Shown in pieces: positions 23,901 to 34,310 of a stretch of 64,000 bases of DNA. Source of the stretch: Histoplasma ohiense (lineage: Eukaryota; Ascomycota; Eurotiomycetes; Onygenales; Ajellomycetaceae). The notes under the pieces are model-generated. The model saw only the letters and a list, made by a program, of their open reading frames with translations, was not told the origin of the DNA and ran no database searches. The stretch is taken from positions 4,345,001-4,409,000 of the forward strand of contig JAEVHH010000005.1 of NCBI GenBank assembly GCA_017607445.1, given 5' to 3'. Within the stretch, counting starts at the first letter, position 1. Each line of letters starts with the position of its first letter. A program made the position numbers and the translations under genes.

Positions 23901-26900
23901 AATCATTTTCCAGAACTCGTAGAAGTGGTGACTCTTCATTGTACAGCAATGTCACAGGTTTATCGGTGGATGTCCGCAACGGCCTAGCAACCATGGCCAC
24001 ATTCAATTGATATGGCTCCTCTGCATCTAGAGTAACCGAGTCCAATCCATTGAATCCTGCAAGTATCATCTGCTTGCGCCACTCTTCTGGGGACACATAA
24101 GGCTCAGAAGGACGTCCATCTTGCCCGCCCATCCACCAGCCCGGTAGGGTACCCCAAATGTAGTTGGCAAATTTGTTTAAGGACCACAACTCTTGGAGCA
24201 AGAGTCGCCCATCAGGCTTCAGGAGACGGTTAATATGCTTCAGTGCGTCGTAGAGGCTGGGGGTAGCATGGAGGACATTGGTCGCGACGACTATGTCGAA
24301 GGAATTCGGTGCAAAGTCTTGAGAAATAGGATCTTTGCTGATATCAAGGACCGAAAAATGAAGGTTTGGATACTCCTTGAAGCGTTCCTTCGCGGCGGAG
24401 AAAAACCCAGCAGATATGTCAGTGTACGTATATTTGGAGTACGCCAGGTTGCCTTCTTTTGTTCTTAGGCCAGAAAGAATCGTTTGTGTGGTGGCACCTG
24501 TCCCAGCACCAACCTCCAGGATCTTCATATTAGGTTTGCTGTGACCAAGGAGAGCAAGGAAAGCAGAACGATCCCAGGAATCAATGGTTCTGTATATCTT
24601 GGTCAGGATATCATCCTTCATCAAGATTTCCAACGGCTCAACGGTACCCTGGAAGATTTCCTCACAGTTATCGAGTATATCCGTCATTGCTCGTGCAACA
24701 TCGCAGAATTCCGTTTCTAGGAGTTGAGATTTGAGCTCCTGAATTTTGAGAATTCGGCACTCCACGTCCAAAGACTGTACATCTGATACAGATCCTAAAT
24801 ACTGGTCGGCATTGTTCACGTACTCCTTCATCCATAAGTGATACTTGTTAAAGTGCTCTTGCTGTGAGGTAAGACCATCAACCCTTCTCTCATTCTCCAT
24901 TACACATAAAGTAGTCAGTTCGCTGAGAAGGCTGAAAGAAATGTCACGGTTGGGTATCTTAGGAGGCTGGAATAGCAGTTTGGGGTCAAGGAAGTCTATA
25001 TCTGGCGCCCAGATAAGTCGGGAGGCTGCATGCTTATCGAGATTTTCAAAGAGTTCCTCTTCCACTGTGGAAAACTTCAGTCCACGAATTCGAAGGACAG
25101 CTTTGCCATCGGATGAAATATCCCCATGGCCACTGAATGCGCCTGAATCAGCTGTGGTGGCTGAGGATGTAAGGTGCATGTCTGCCGTGCAATTGTAGAT
25201 ATCGATCGTGTCGATTCTCGTGGGGAGGGCCATTTGAGAAAATTTTCTATAAACCCCGCGTGTCATTGCTACACCGAAGAGCTGGAGCGAGAAGTCGATG
25301 ATAGTAGGATGCAAGGGATACGGGATTTCTTCATCAGGAACTGAGGAATATAACACATTGGCTGAGGCAAAATGAGCAGTGGTGGATGATTGGATATTCT
25401 CCAAGCCCGTAAAAGCCGGGCCATAGTTGAGCCCAACATGTCGCATCTGTTCATACCACCTTGTCGTGTCAACGAGGCGGGGGGTTTCCTGAGTTTGGTT
25501 TAATGCGGCGGGAGCAGTTTGGTGAGACCGAACTTTACCAGTGCAGTTCTTCGTCCATGATCGTCCATTATGAGATGAGATTGTAAAGTCCCACCATGGG
25601 GAGTCGTGATAATCCGACAGGCGATGACGACGGAAAGATGTGATGATTTCGGTTGGCTGTTCTTCATTTAGTACCATTGCCGTGCTGACAATGACATTCT
25701 CTAACCCGTAGCCTTCTCCGAGTTCTTCAAGTTGCCGGACCGCCTCCCCAACCAGTGCGACATACCCGGCCAGGGGAAATACAATATCATGGCGAACCTT
25801 GTGGTCACGTATCCATGGTGCATTGCGGATGTGGAAAACATTCCTCCAGCTCGGGTCGAGGTCAGTGCTCTCCGGGAGACGCACCCCGAGAAGATCATGA
25901 TGGGGATGTTTGCGCAGACGCCATTCTCTGCTGAGACGCGATTCATACCAGTATGAATTCTGATGGTCCCAAGGATATGAGGGGAGATCAACCAAAACGG
26001 AGCCGGTTGGAGTTAGGCAGCTCAAGTCGACTGGAATTCCATGGATGTGGATATTGCCAATGGCACTGAGGAACGTATGGACACTATTTTTCTGTCGAAC
26101 CATCGCTGGTGTATACGAGAATTTCCTTGAGCAATTGCTAAGGATTTGCCTCAGTGGGCCCATGAGTGTCTCGTGCGGGCCAATCTCGAGAAAGTGGTTT
26201 GCTCGCTTTTCCATCTGCAGTAAATGCTCAAGAGCTCCTCGAAATCGAACTGGAGACAGCATGTTCCGCACCCAGTAGGAGGCATCGAGAGTGTTATTCC
26301 CTTCAGCAGTTCCCGTTACGCTTGAGATGAAGCGTTTGCGCAGACTTCTGCTTTCGATTTTCTTCAGGATCATCTTGTGATATTCTTCTCCGGCATGATT
26401 CATATGGGGTGAATGATAAGGAACCCCGACCTTGAGCATCCTTGCCAGGCAACTGGGATGTGATTTTTTGATAACTTCGATGACTCTTTGGACGGAAGCC
26501 CTCTCACCAGCTATGGTGACGGAAGCAGGCGAGTTTTCGCAGGCCACAACAGTGTCAGGCAGAAGGTATTCTGTTACCTCGTCCCAACCGAGACCAATTG
26601 CAGCCATAGCTCCTTCAGGTGCGTATTTAACAGTTGCAAGACCACGATAGTACGCAACCTGAATTGCCTCTGATGCAGTCAGAGCCCCAGCGGCAAACGC
26701 TGCTGCGATCTCTCCGCTGGAGTGTCCGATTACAGTCGTGGGCTCTATACCCACGGATGCGAAGGTTTTTACAAGGGCGATTTGAAGCGCTGTTGAAAGC
26801 GGCTGCGAATATTCTGACTTATGTATGTTACTGCGGTCGGCTGGTAGCGCCAGTTCGGCCTCGATTGTCCAGGTGGGTCCATCTGGGAGTTTCTGGAGAA

Positions 26901-28679
26901 CTTTGTCCATCGCTTGGATGGACTGCCTGAAAACTATATTGCTCCTCATCAAAGGAAGTCCCATTTCAGGCCATTGTGCCCCCTGCCCGGTAAACACCAT
27001 GGTCAGGGTTGCATTGCCATTGGCCTTTGTCAAAGGTGAGTGTATTGGCTCATCATCCCCAGGAATGACTGAGAATGATCGATGTGGTAGATGTTCTCTC
27101 CTTCTTCCCAACGTGTAAGCGAGATCGTATATTCTGTTTGGGTATCGTTCCAGATATTCGCGAAGATTTTCTACCTGTTTTTTCAATGATAGTTGAGTGT
27201 TGGCCGAATATACTAGTAGACAAGGACCGTCTTCTTTGAGCGTCGGTGCTTCGATCCCGTACATTGCAGCAGACTCTAGGATAACATGTGCATTGGCGCC
27301 TCCGACCCCGAACGAGTTTATGCTCGCACGTTCACTCTTGTCCTGTGGCCACGGAATCGGCTCCATTGGGACTTTCAAATTGCACTCTGCAAAAGGTATC
27401 TTTGGATTTGGTTTGGAAAACTTGATGTTGGGAGGGATAGTTCTGTTCTCGAGCGCAAGCACCACTTTAATGAGCGACGAGATACCCGATGCACCTTCAG
27501 AATGGCCGACATTCGGTTTGATTGATCCGATATATACACCCTTATCTCCAAAAACATTACCCACGGCCCGTGTCTCTAGCGGATCTCCGGCAGCCGTCCC
27601 GGTTCCATGACACTCTACAAACCCGGTTTCTGAAAGATTTTTAATCCCGGCCACTTGATATGCCCTTCGGATCAAATCTTCGTGGGCGATCGAACTTGGA
27701 GTTGCCAGTCCCGGAGTTTTCCCATCACAATTCGTCGAAGTTGACCTAATGATTGCACGGATGGGATTCCTATCCCGCAGTGCATCCGATAGAGGCTTGA
27801 TGAAGATCGCGTTAATCGCCTCACCCCGTGCATAGCCGTTTGCAGCAGCGTCGAACGTCTTGCACGAGCCATCTGGTGATAGCACACCTTGCTCCATCAT
27901 GGCAGATGTCATTGCCGGGGTCATAATCAAGTTGGAGCCCCCTACAATTGCTGACGTGCAGTCTCCTCTATGTATTGCATCGCAAGCGTCATGCAGTGCT
28001 ATTATCGCTGAGGAACAGCCGGTTCGGATCGTCATGCTTTGTCTTTATCAGCATTATCATTCGCCATGAAGCTTGAGCTTAGGAAGAGTGGAAGGTGATG
28101 CTACTACCTTGGGCCAGTCAGATCCCATTCGTAGGAAATTCGATTCGACAGGACAAAATCTCCGGTACCAGATATCCGGTACAAGCCGTACTGCTGCGGA
28201 TCTTTCGCCATCATTTCACACCAGTCTTCACCGAAACTTCCAATATAACAGCCTATTTTACTTCCCCTCCAATTGGTCTCCCCAGCATTTTCCAAGCATT
28301 CTCTGGCCACTTCTAAAAGCTGCCGTTGCTGTGGGTCTGTTCTCTCGAGCTCTGTCTGCGTCATGCTAAAGAAACTGGCATCAAGGCATCCTAGATCGAT
28401 GCCATCTAGGAAATAGCCGGAGTCCGCTTCAACCGTGCCGGGTTTCTTCGATCTAGAAACGAAGGCGGAGCTTCGATATCTTGTCTCGGGAATGGGGCCT
28501 CTGCTGTCACCTTTGGCGAGGAGAAAATCCCACAAATCTTGGGAAGAATGGAGGCCTCCAGGCAAGCGTAATGCCATACCACATATTGCGATTGGGGAGG
28601 GCACAACATCTGAGATCATTCGCTGTTGACCATCTCCATTGACGATATCGTCGGTTGTTAATGGGAATGGATCACCCAT
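20987..28679 (-). CDS. Highly reducing iterative type I polyketide synthase
   Basis: Builds a reduced, C-methylated polyketide chain. Exons (minus): 28679-28108, 28036-23305, 23252-22968, 22905-22490, 22421-20987; 2479 aa in frame. Domains (rough residues): KS 25-450 with active Cys in RTGCSS (~198) and both His motifs (ECHGTGT, VGHSEGA); AT 535-850 with GHSSG; DH 910-1190 with DHKV..FPLAGY and the partner DFSLQ; cMT 1330-1530 with SAM-binding EVGAGTGATT; ER 1750-2000 with SACGGVGIAA; KR 2075-2260 with GGLGGLG and a Ser-Tyr-Asn triad (FSS..GQANYASAN); ACP 2380-2460 with GVDSL. All catalytic motifs look intact, so full reduction and methylation are possible. There is no thioesterase or reductase at the C-terminus, so release depends on another activity. 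It is divergent from the acyl ligase, which fits a lipo-initiated NRPS pathway. Confidence 0.93.
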
Positions 28680-30140
28680 ATTTTATATAGCTATACACAG
28701 TGAGCTTCCCGGTTGCTAATCCATTACATTAAGACCAAGATTCCTTACATGCCAGCGCGATGGATGGGCAACACTGCTTTCTCTTTCCAATGAGGGAATG
28801 AGGGAGGGTGTGTGGATCAGGCGATAGAATTGATCAATGATATTTGTTTATTGTTCCTTTTATGCCAAATTTTGTCTTTTTTCAAGCTTTCGAATCTCTC
28901 AGTTGCAGGTTGTGAACAAAACACACAAGCCAGACATAACCAGAATATATTGAGCAACGGAGCAAAGCTTCCCAGAAAGGACATGGATATGAATCCAGGG
29001 CCCGAAGATTTTGGAAATCCAATGGCACAACATCGAAGGCGGCATCCCGCCGATAAAAATAGACGAAACGCCCAGCATCATGAAGCTCCAACCCAGTACT
29101 GGGTTGGAACATAGAGTACGCCGTACAGATCTGTACAGGATAGCGGTAATCCCATGTCGAGCTGCAGTTCTCGAATTATCCCAAAGGTGTTGACCACACT
29201 ACTCCGTACTGTTCGGGCATATTCCTGTCAGCACTGTATCGCGTGTGGAGCAGCTCTGTACGCAGTACAGCCCCTGTTTCGAGTAACGTCGACTTTAGCT
29301 CAATACACTAAATATTGGTTTAAACCTCGAGTTTAATTTGCCCCAAAGGGGAAATAAGTGGCCTACTAAGGTTTTAGCAGCTTCTGATGACTGCGAGCGC
29401 GCTGGTCAAGATCATAACAAGTATTGTGCTGTCTGTACCCTTCAGGTTCGCTCCTCTCTCACATATATTAATGTGCTGTACAAAGATCCAATAATATCTT
29501 GCTCCAGTGGTAGTTGGCCATATCTGATATCAATATCAGATCTCCATTGACAGAAACAATCGTCTCCCCAGTCATACGCAGTACAAAACTGTTCCCTATT
29601 TAACGGAGCATTCGATGGAGCAACAACAAATTATCCCACATATAATCAAGTATCACATTCATCCTTGTTCTTCGATAATCGCCGCGTCAAGTTTGGAAAT
29701 AAAACTCTCCATGCAGTAGTTCTTACTATCTATGGGGGATTGGGTTTCGTTCAGGAGCCTGCGCTCGCAGAACTGTGTACGGCTTCGATCAACCAGCTTC
29801 TGACCCCCCCGGGCCATCCCCTCCACTTGGCCCCTGGTTAGATTCGAGTAATCAGCCAAAAATGTAACCCTTCTTCGGAACAGGCCATCTCAAGAATACC
29901 GGTTCCCGGTGGTATTTTTACTTTTACACCTCCTCATTTAATACATATTCATGTGCTCCACAACCTCCCCCACAGTGCTACGCCGCGTATATCCTATTCT
30001 AAGGCCTATACTTAACTGCATGACCTTCCTCGGCTGCCCGCTTTTGCGAGATTTCAGGGTCCCATGGGGAGAAATTTCCGATAATAATTAAGAGCCACTA
30101 ACTTACACCCCGAGAGGGACAAGGTCCCGCATAGCACGAT
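28680..30140. promoter_or_regulatory. Divergent promoter region between PKS and acyl ligase
   Basis: About 1.46 kb separates the two divergent start codons and contains no convincing gene. It is dense in palindromes: a perfect 22-bp one at 29087-29108, GTACAGATCTGTAC at 29123-29136, and CTGTACGCAGTACAG at 29256-29270, plus single GTACAG/CTGTAC half-sites elsewhere. Such clustered dyads are what a dimeric pathway regulator would bind, but no regulator gene is visible nearby. A minus-strand frame at 29659-29859 lacks an ATG. Confidence 0.55.
29087..29108. promoter_or_regulatory. Perfect 22-bp palindrome in the shared promoter
   Basis: The core CCAACCCAGTACTGGGTTGG is its own reverse complement and extends by one matched base on each side. 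It lies about 410 bases upstream of the PKS start and 1.03 kb upstream of the ligase start. A chance perfect palindrome of this length is very unlikely in a 1.5-kb spacer, so it is a candidate operator or a hairpin left by a small insertion. Confidence 0.5.
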
Positions 30141-32146
30141 ATGCCTTTCAAAACACCCTCCTGGGTGCCTCAACTTCCCTTCGAGATCCCGGATTCTTTG
30201 ACTGTCGAAAAATTCGTCTTCGACGATGGTTATCGGCCACGACCCATCGATGAATCCAGTAACCCTTTCACTTGCGGGTTGTCAGGAAGGACCTACACCG
30301 CGCGGGAAGTGCGTCAGCGGGTGGACTGGCTTGCAAGGTCTTTGAGTCAGCAGTTTCAATGGGAGTCCGCAAAAGGGTCCGAATGGGAGAAAATTGTGGG
30401 ACTGCATAGCTTGAATACGGTGAGCTCCTCCGAACTTATGAAAGTTTTTGCTTCCTGGTGCCTGTGGAACTGGCAGGCGATTGATTGGTGATGGGCGTGC
30501 AATTCAGATTGATTCTATGACTCTTGCCTGGGCGATACATCGCCTGGGGGGCATCTGCATGTTTATCCATCCAACGAACACCGAAGATGAGGTGACACGC
30601 CAGCTTCAGGCTGCTGGATGCAAGATCGTCTTCACATGCGAGCCCTTACTTCCAATTTGTAAGGCATCGGCGACACGCCTTCAAATCCCACCCCAAAATA
30701 TTTTCCTCCTCCAGACCGCCTTGTCCTCGCCAGGGACACCAGAACATCTGAGCTTCGATGATCTAGTGGAGAGAGGGCAATGTCTGGACGCGATCGAGCC
30801 GTATCAGCTGAAGAAAGGGATGGGAGCCGCCCAGACGGCTTATTTGATTTCCTCCAGTGGTACCTCTGGAAATCAGGTATCTATGCTTCCCTTTCTCTGT
30901 ATGTGTCTCTAGGAGGATGACTGATTTGATTCTCACCTCTATAGAAAATAGTCAAAGTCTCCCATCGCAATGTGATTGCAAACATTGTACAGCTGTATGC
31001 CTTTGAACTTCCATACAAAAAAGAGCTCGCGCTGGACAGATGTCTATGTATTTTACCACAGAGCCATTGTTCCGGGCTCATCCTTTGCCATACGTGGTTC
31101 TTTCGTGGCGATTCCATCTATCTCCTTCCCAAATTCGACATGATGCAAATGTTGAAACTAGTGCAGGAGGTCAAGCTGAACAGGATTATCTTGGTCCGTT
31201 ATACGAAATATATGAAAGCAGGTTCTTCAGCAAATCGAGCTAATTTTTGATTACGCCTAGATCCCGCCAATTCTCTCCCCTTTGATTACATATCCAGAAA
31301 TGTTCAAGGCATTCGATCTCTCGAGCGTCAAAGCTATTGTGGTTGGCGCACTTTCTCTCGATGAAAAGCTTGCTACTGCGTTCAAGAATCAATATCCGGA
31401 TATTATTCTTCAAACAGCGTATGGTAAGCATTTATTATCCCTCGGCCGCTAACATTACATCCTTCGATTGCATTGCCTAAAACATGTATACAATGTAGTT
31501 TTCTGACATGGATTCCGACTTAGGTATGACGGAGAGTTTTACTGTCATAGCCTACATAAATCCCAGCCACAATTTACTGGGTTCGGCGGGAACTCTCATT
31601 CCAGAAATCCAGGCACGGCTCCTCTCCGAGGACGGAAAAGAGGTCGCAGAATACAATCAGCCTGGCGAGCTTATAGTTTCCTCTCCAAGTGTCGTCATAG
31701 GCTACCTCAACAACGAGGCGGCAGACGCGTCTGCGTTCACTCAGGACCACTGGCTGAAAACGGGCGACTTGGTGGAAATGAGACTGGCACCTGACGGCAC
31801 AGAACATCTTTTTGTCATCGATCGCCTCAAGGATGTTATCAAAGTCAAAGGAATTCAAGTTGCTCCATCCGAGCTCGAGGCTTTGCTCCTCCGTCACCCG
31901 GCTGTTGCAGACTCGGCGGTGGTGGCAGTCCCTGATGACACTTTCGGGGAGTCACCCAAGGCATTCATCGTGCGAACGGCGGGCCTCACAGAGGACGACG
32001 ATGCACTCAAAGATAGTATCCACGCTCACATCCGTCAGCATGCGGCGCAACATCAGTGGTTGAGAGGAGGAATTGAATTTCTTGACGAGATCCCAAAGGG
32101 GGGCAATGGGAAACCGTTGCGAAAGTCGTTGAGAGATAGTACATAG
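30141..32146 (+). CDS. Stand-alone acyl-AMP ligase (ANL superfamily)
   Basis: Expected to adenylate the polyketide acid and hand it to the N-terminal carrier domain of the NRPS (or to CoA). Exons: 30141-30419, 30508-30876, 30945-31193, 31261-31423, 31524-32146; 560 aa in frame. ANL signatures: P-loop SSSGTSGNQK (~residues 212-221), NVIAN, QTAYGMTES (A5 region), GELIVSSPSVVIGYLNN, LKTGDLVE (with the ribose-binding Asp), VIDRLKDVIKVKGIQVAPSELE hinge and the C-terminal catalytic Lys in GGNGKPLRKSL. The best family match is 4-coumarate-CoA-ligase-like, as for the ligases of echinocandin- and emericellamide-type pathways. No peroxisomal SKL-type ending is present (ends RDST). It is divergently paired with the PKS. 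Whether the acceptor is CoA or the NRPS T0 domain cannot be told from sequence. Confidence 0.9.
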
Positions 32147-32538
32147 CTCTGATTAGGAATAGTAGTTCCATTCAGTAGTCACTCTCTATTAAGCCTATAG
32201 GCTCTCCCTCTATATCAACTCTTCTCTATATCTATCAAAGTAGCTACAATGCACTACAACAACTCTTTTATTTATTTTTTTCTTTAGTTCTATATTTCTT
32301 TCTCTCCAAGAACAGCGATTACTGTTTCGTCGTAATTTATTGAGCAAAGTATTCAACGTCAAAACGAAATTTAAATGTGAATTTTAGCTGTTTCAGGTCA
32401 GGCCTGGTACCTGCAGATGACATCCATCGCCGATCCTCCGTACACTAACGCTTCGGATTCGGATTTTCGCCCGTTGGATATCCCCGACGTATGGACCGCG
32501 GTGGTTCCAAGTAGTACCGAACGGGTTTAAATATGGAG
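32147..32538. other. Ligase 3' region
   Basis: No gene seen. It contains T-rich runs near 32265-32300, suitable as the 3' end of the ligase transcript, before the TIR element begins at 32539. Confidence 0.45.
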
Positions 32539-32990
32539 TACGGAGGACCCTACCAAAAGTATTGCGCCGCTCAGATTCAATTTATACAGCTAAGGAGCGC
32601 CACTGCGTTTTAATGAGTAATTACATTTATTTAGCTTCAGATCAACCCCACACTCTGTTTTTATGAAATTGATTCCTTTTTTTTTCCCAATTTTCATCTC
32701 CAGCATCTAATCTTAGGGTTAGGGTTAACCCTAATAGAATACTCATCTAGCTATGTGGTGGGTGGCAGGTGGATACCATGTTAAATGGGAGCCAGATTGG
32801 CAGCCAGATTACACATTGATAGGCAGATAGATTACATATTGAATGGCAGTGGATGAGGATAGGATCATACAATGGAACAATCAAGAACTGAACATTCAGT
32901 ATAAAATACAGTTGTGAATTTCCACCAAGGTTTATAGTGCTGTCTAGTTGTCTTTTTGCCGGCGCAATACTTTTGGTAGGGTCCTCCGTA
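32539..32990. mobile_element. Mariner-type MITE with perfect TIRs and TA target duplication
   Basis: The outer sequence TACGGAGGACCCTACC (32539 onward) is repeated in exact inverted form ending at 32990. The perfect inverted match is 31 bases (32539-32569 and 32960-32990) including the TA dinucleotide at each end, the target duplication of Tc1/mariner-class elements. The ~450-bp interior has no coding capacity, so it is non-autonomous. It contains a short telomere-like inverted block at 32713-32734 and imperfect repeats of GGCAG..AGATTACA near 32785-32850. Identical TIRs suggest a recent insertion. Confidence 0.8.
32713..32734. repeat. Interstitial telomere-like head-to-head repeat
   Basis: TTAGGGTTAGGG is followed directly by the inverted units (TTAACCCTAA). 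The inner 16 bases TTAGGGTTAACCCTAA form a perfect palindrome. TTAGGG is the usual fungal telomere unit. The block is inside the TIR element and was probably carried there as part of the element. Confidence 0.6.
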
Positions 32991-33569
32991 ATGAAAGACC
33001 ACTAATCTGAAGATCTTGTAGGAACGAGATTTCATGTAACTCTGTATTGCAAAAAGTCATGGATATATGTGATGTGGGTGGATTCAGATTTGGCTGGGTT
33101 ATTAATCAATATATCACTAAGATGCGGCATCTCTTTGGAGGATCAGTATATCTCCACACACCAGGAATTTTTTCATATTCATATTAGAACGGTAGAAGCG
33201 GGATATAGTTAACTATGCATAATAGACTGTATATATTTTCTGGCTCATTGATCACTCCCGCGTAAATTGAAACTTGAAAAAAAGGTGACAAACCCCCCAA
33301 CCCCAGTATTTTGGTTAGTAGGACGCTACATCTTTAAGTGTGTCGCTAATAGAAACACCCATGCCATGTTCAGGGTGTTGTGGTAAAGCCACCAGGATCG
33401 GCTTCCTGGAACATAAGTAAGTTGATTAGAGGGGTCCTAACTCTGTCGTAGGCCTAGTTCATTGCCTTGTTCCATCCTCGTTCCATCCTTGATCGTGGCG
33501 TAGGCTGATTTCCACCCTTAAAATAGGGGTTATTTTTTAGAGTTAGGAATACTCCGTAGTTGATACACT

Positions 33570-33834
33570 TTACAGATGCCGCTGCGAAAAGTTTTGTCTC
33601 CTGCTAAGAATTTACCTTGAAATATCCTTACTAGTGTATTGTATCTCCAGGCCACACCACCTGGAATTTAGAGACTGAGCTAGTGGGTAGGCTAGGGGTG
33701 TTGGCCTCTATAAGCCCCCTGGGACTCCCTCTCCTTTTCATTAAGAGATGCAACACAACACTTAATGCCGGTATCAGCATTTCAGCTTAAAGTATTAGCG
33801 CAAGTCAAAACTTTTCGCAGGAGCATCTGTAAAG
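33570..33834. mobile_element. Second short inverted-repeat element (MITE-like)
   Basis: CTTTACAGATG..CTGCGAAAAGTTTTG at 33570-33598 is repeated inverted at 33806-33834 with two mismatches over 29 bases. The ~207-bp interior is non-coding. The target duplication is not clear, so the class is uncertain; the TIRs differ from those of the element at 32539. Confidence 0.6.
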
Positions 33835-33907
33835 TAACGAGTATTTCAATGAATGCCTTACAACCAAGAAGAAAGCTCATCGCAACACCGTGTAGATTTG
33901 AAATATT

Positions 33908-33952
<45 letters not shown>
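33908..33952 (+). repeat. (ATC)15 microsatellite
   Basis: An uninterrupted ATC triplet array of about 45 bases in non-coding DNA just 3' of the minus-strand P450 gene. Confidence 0.85.
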
Positions 33953-34310
33953 TTCGCTGATGAACGCTATCTATAATAAGTACTATACACGGTGTAGATA
34001 TTGAGTAGAACTAAGAGAAAGTCATCTGTTTTATGCTGGATAATCTTTTCAATTGAGATGGTTGACATTGTCATTCCGTCAGTGCTGATTATGACAGTAT
34101 CCCGGTCTCTAATATAACTCCTAGTATGATTGAGAAAGGATTTCTTCTTGATCATGGAACATTTTCATTACCGCGCAAAACACTACTACATATCAAGGAT
34201 TCCTATAAATAACAGCGCCCCTTTGAGGAGTGTAATTATCTATCCCTGGCCAAAAGTATATATCTTGAGCTAAAAAGGAATACATATCCATGGACGGAAT
34301 GAAAAATAGG

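Noticed and set aside
28031..28036. KS active site RTGCSS as a loss of the usual DTACSS
   Set aside because: Many fungal HR-PKS KS domains use TGCS; the catalytic Cys and both His motifs are intact, so it is not a defect.
29659..29859. 66-codon minus-strand frame in the PKS/ligase promoter
   Set aside because: No ATG (opens on TTG), no domain recognised, inside a promoter region; too weak to call, though its composition is not repetitive.
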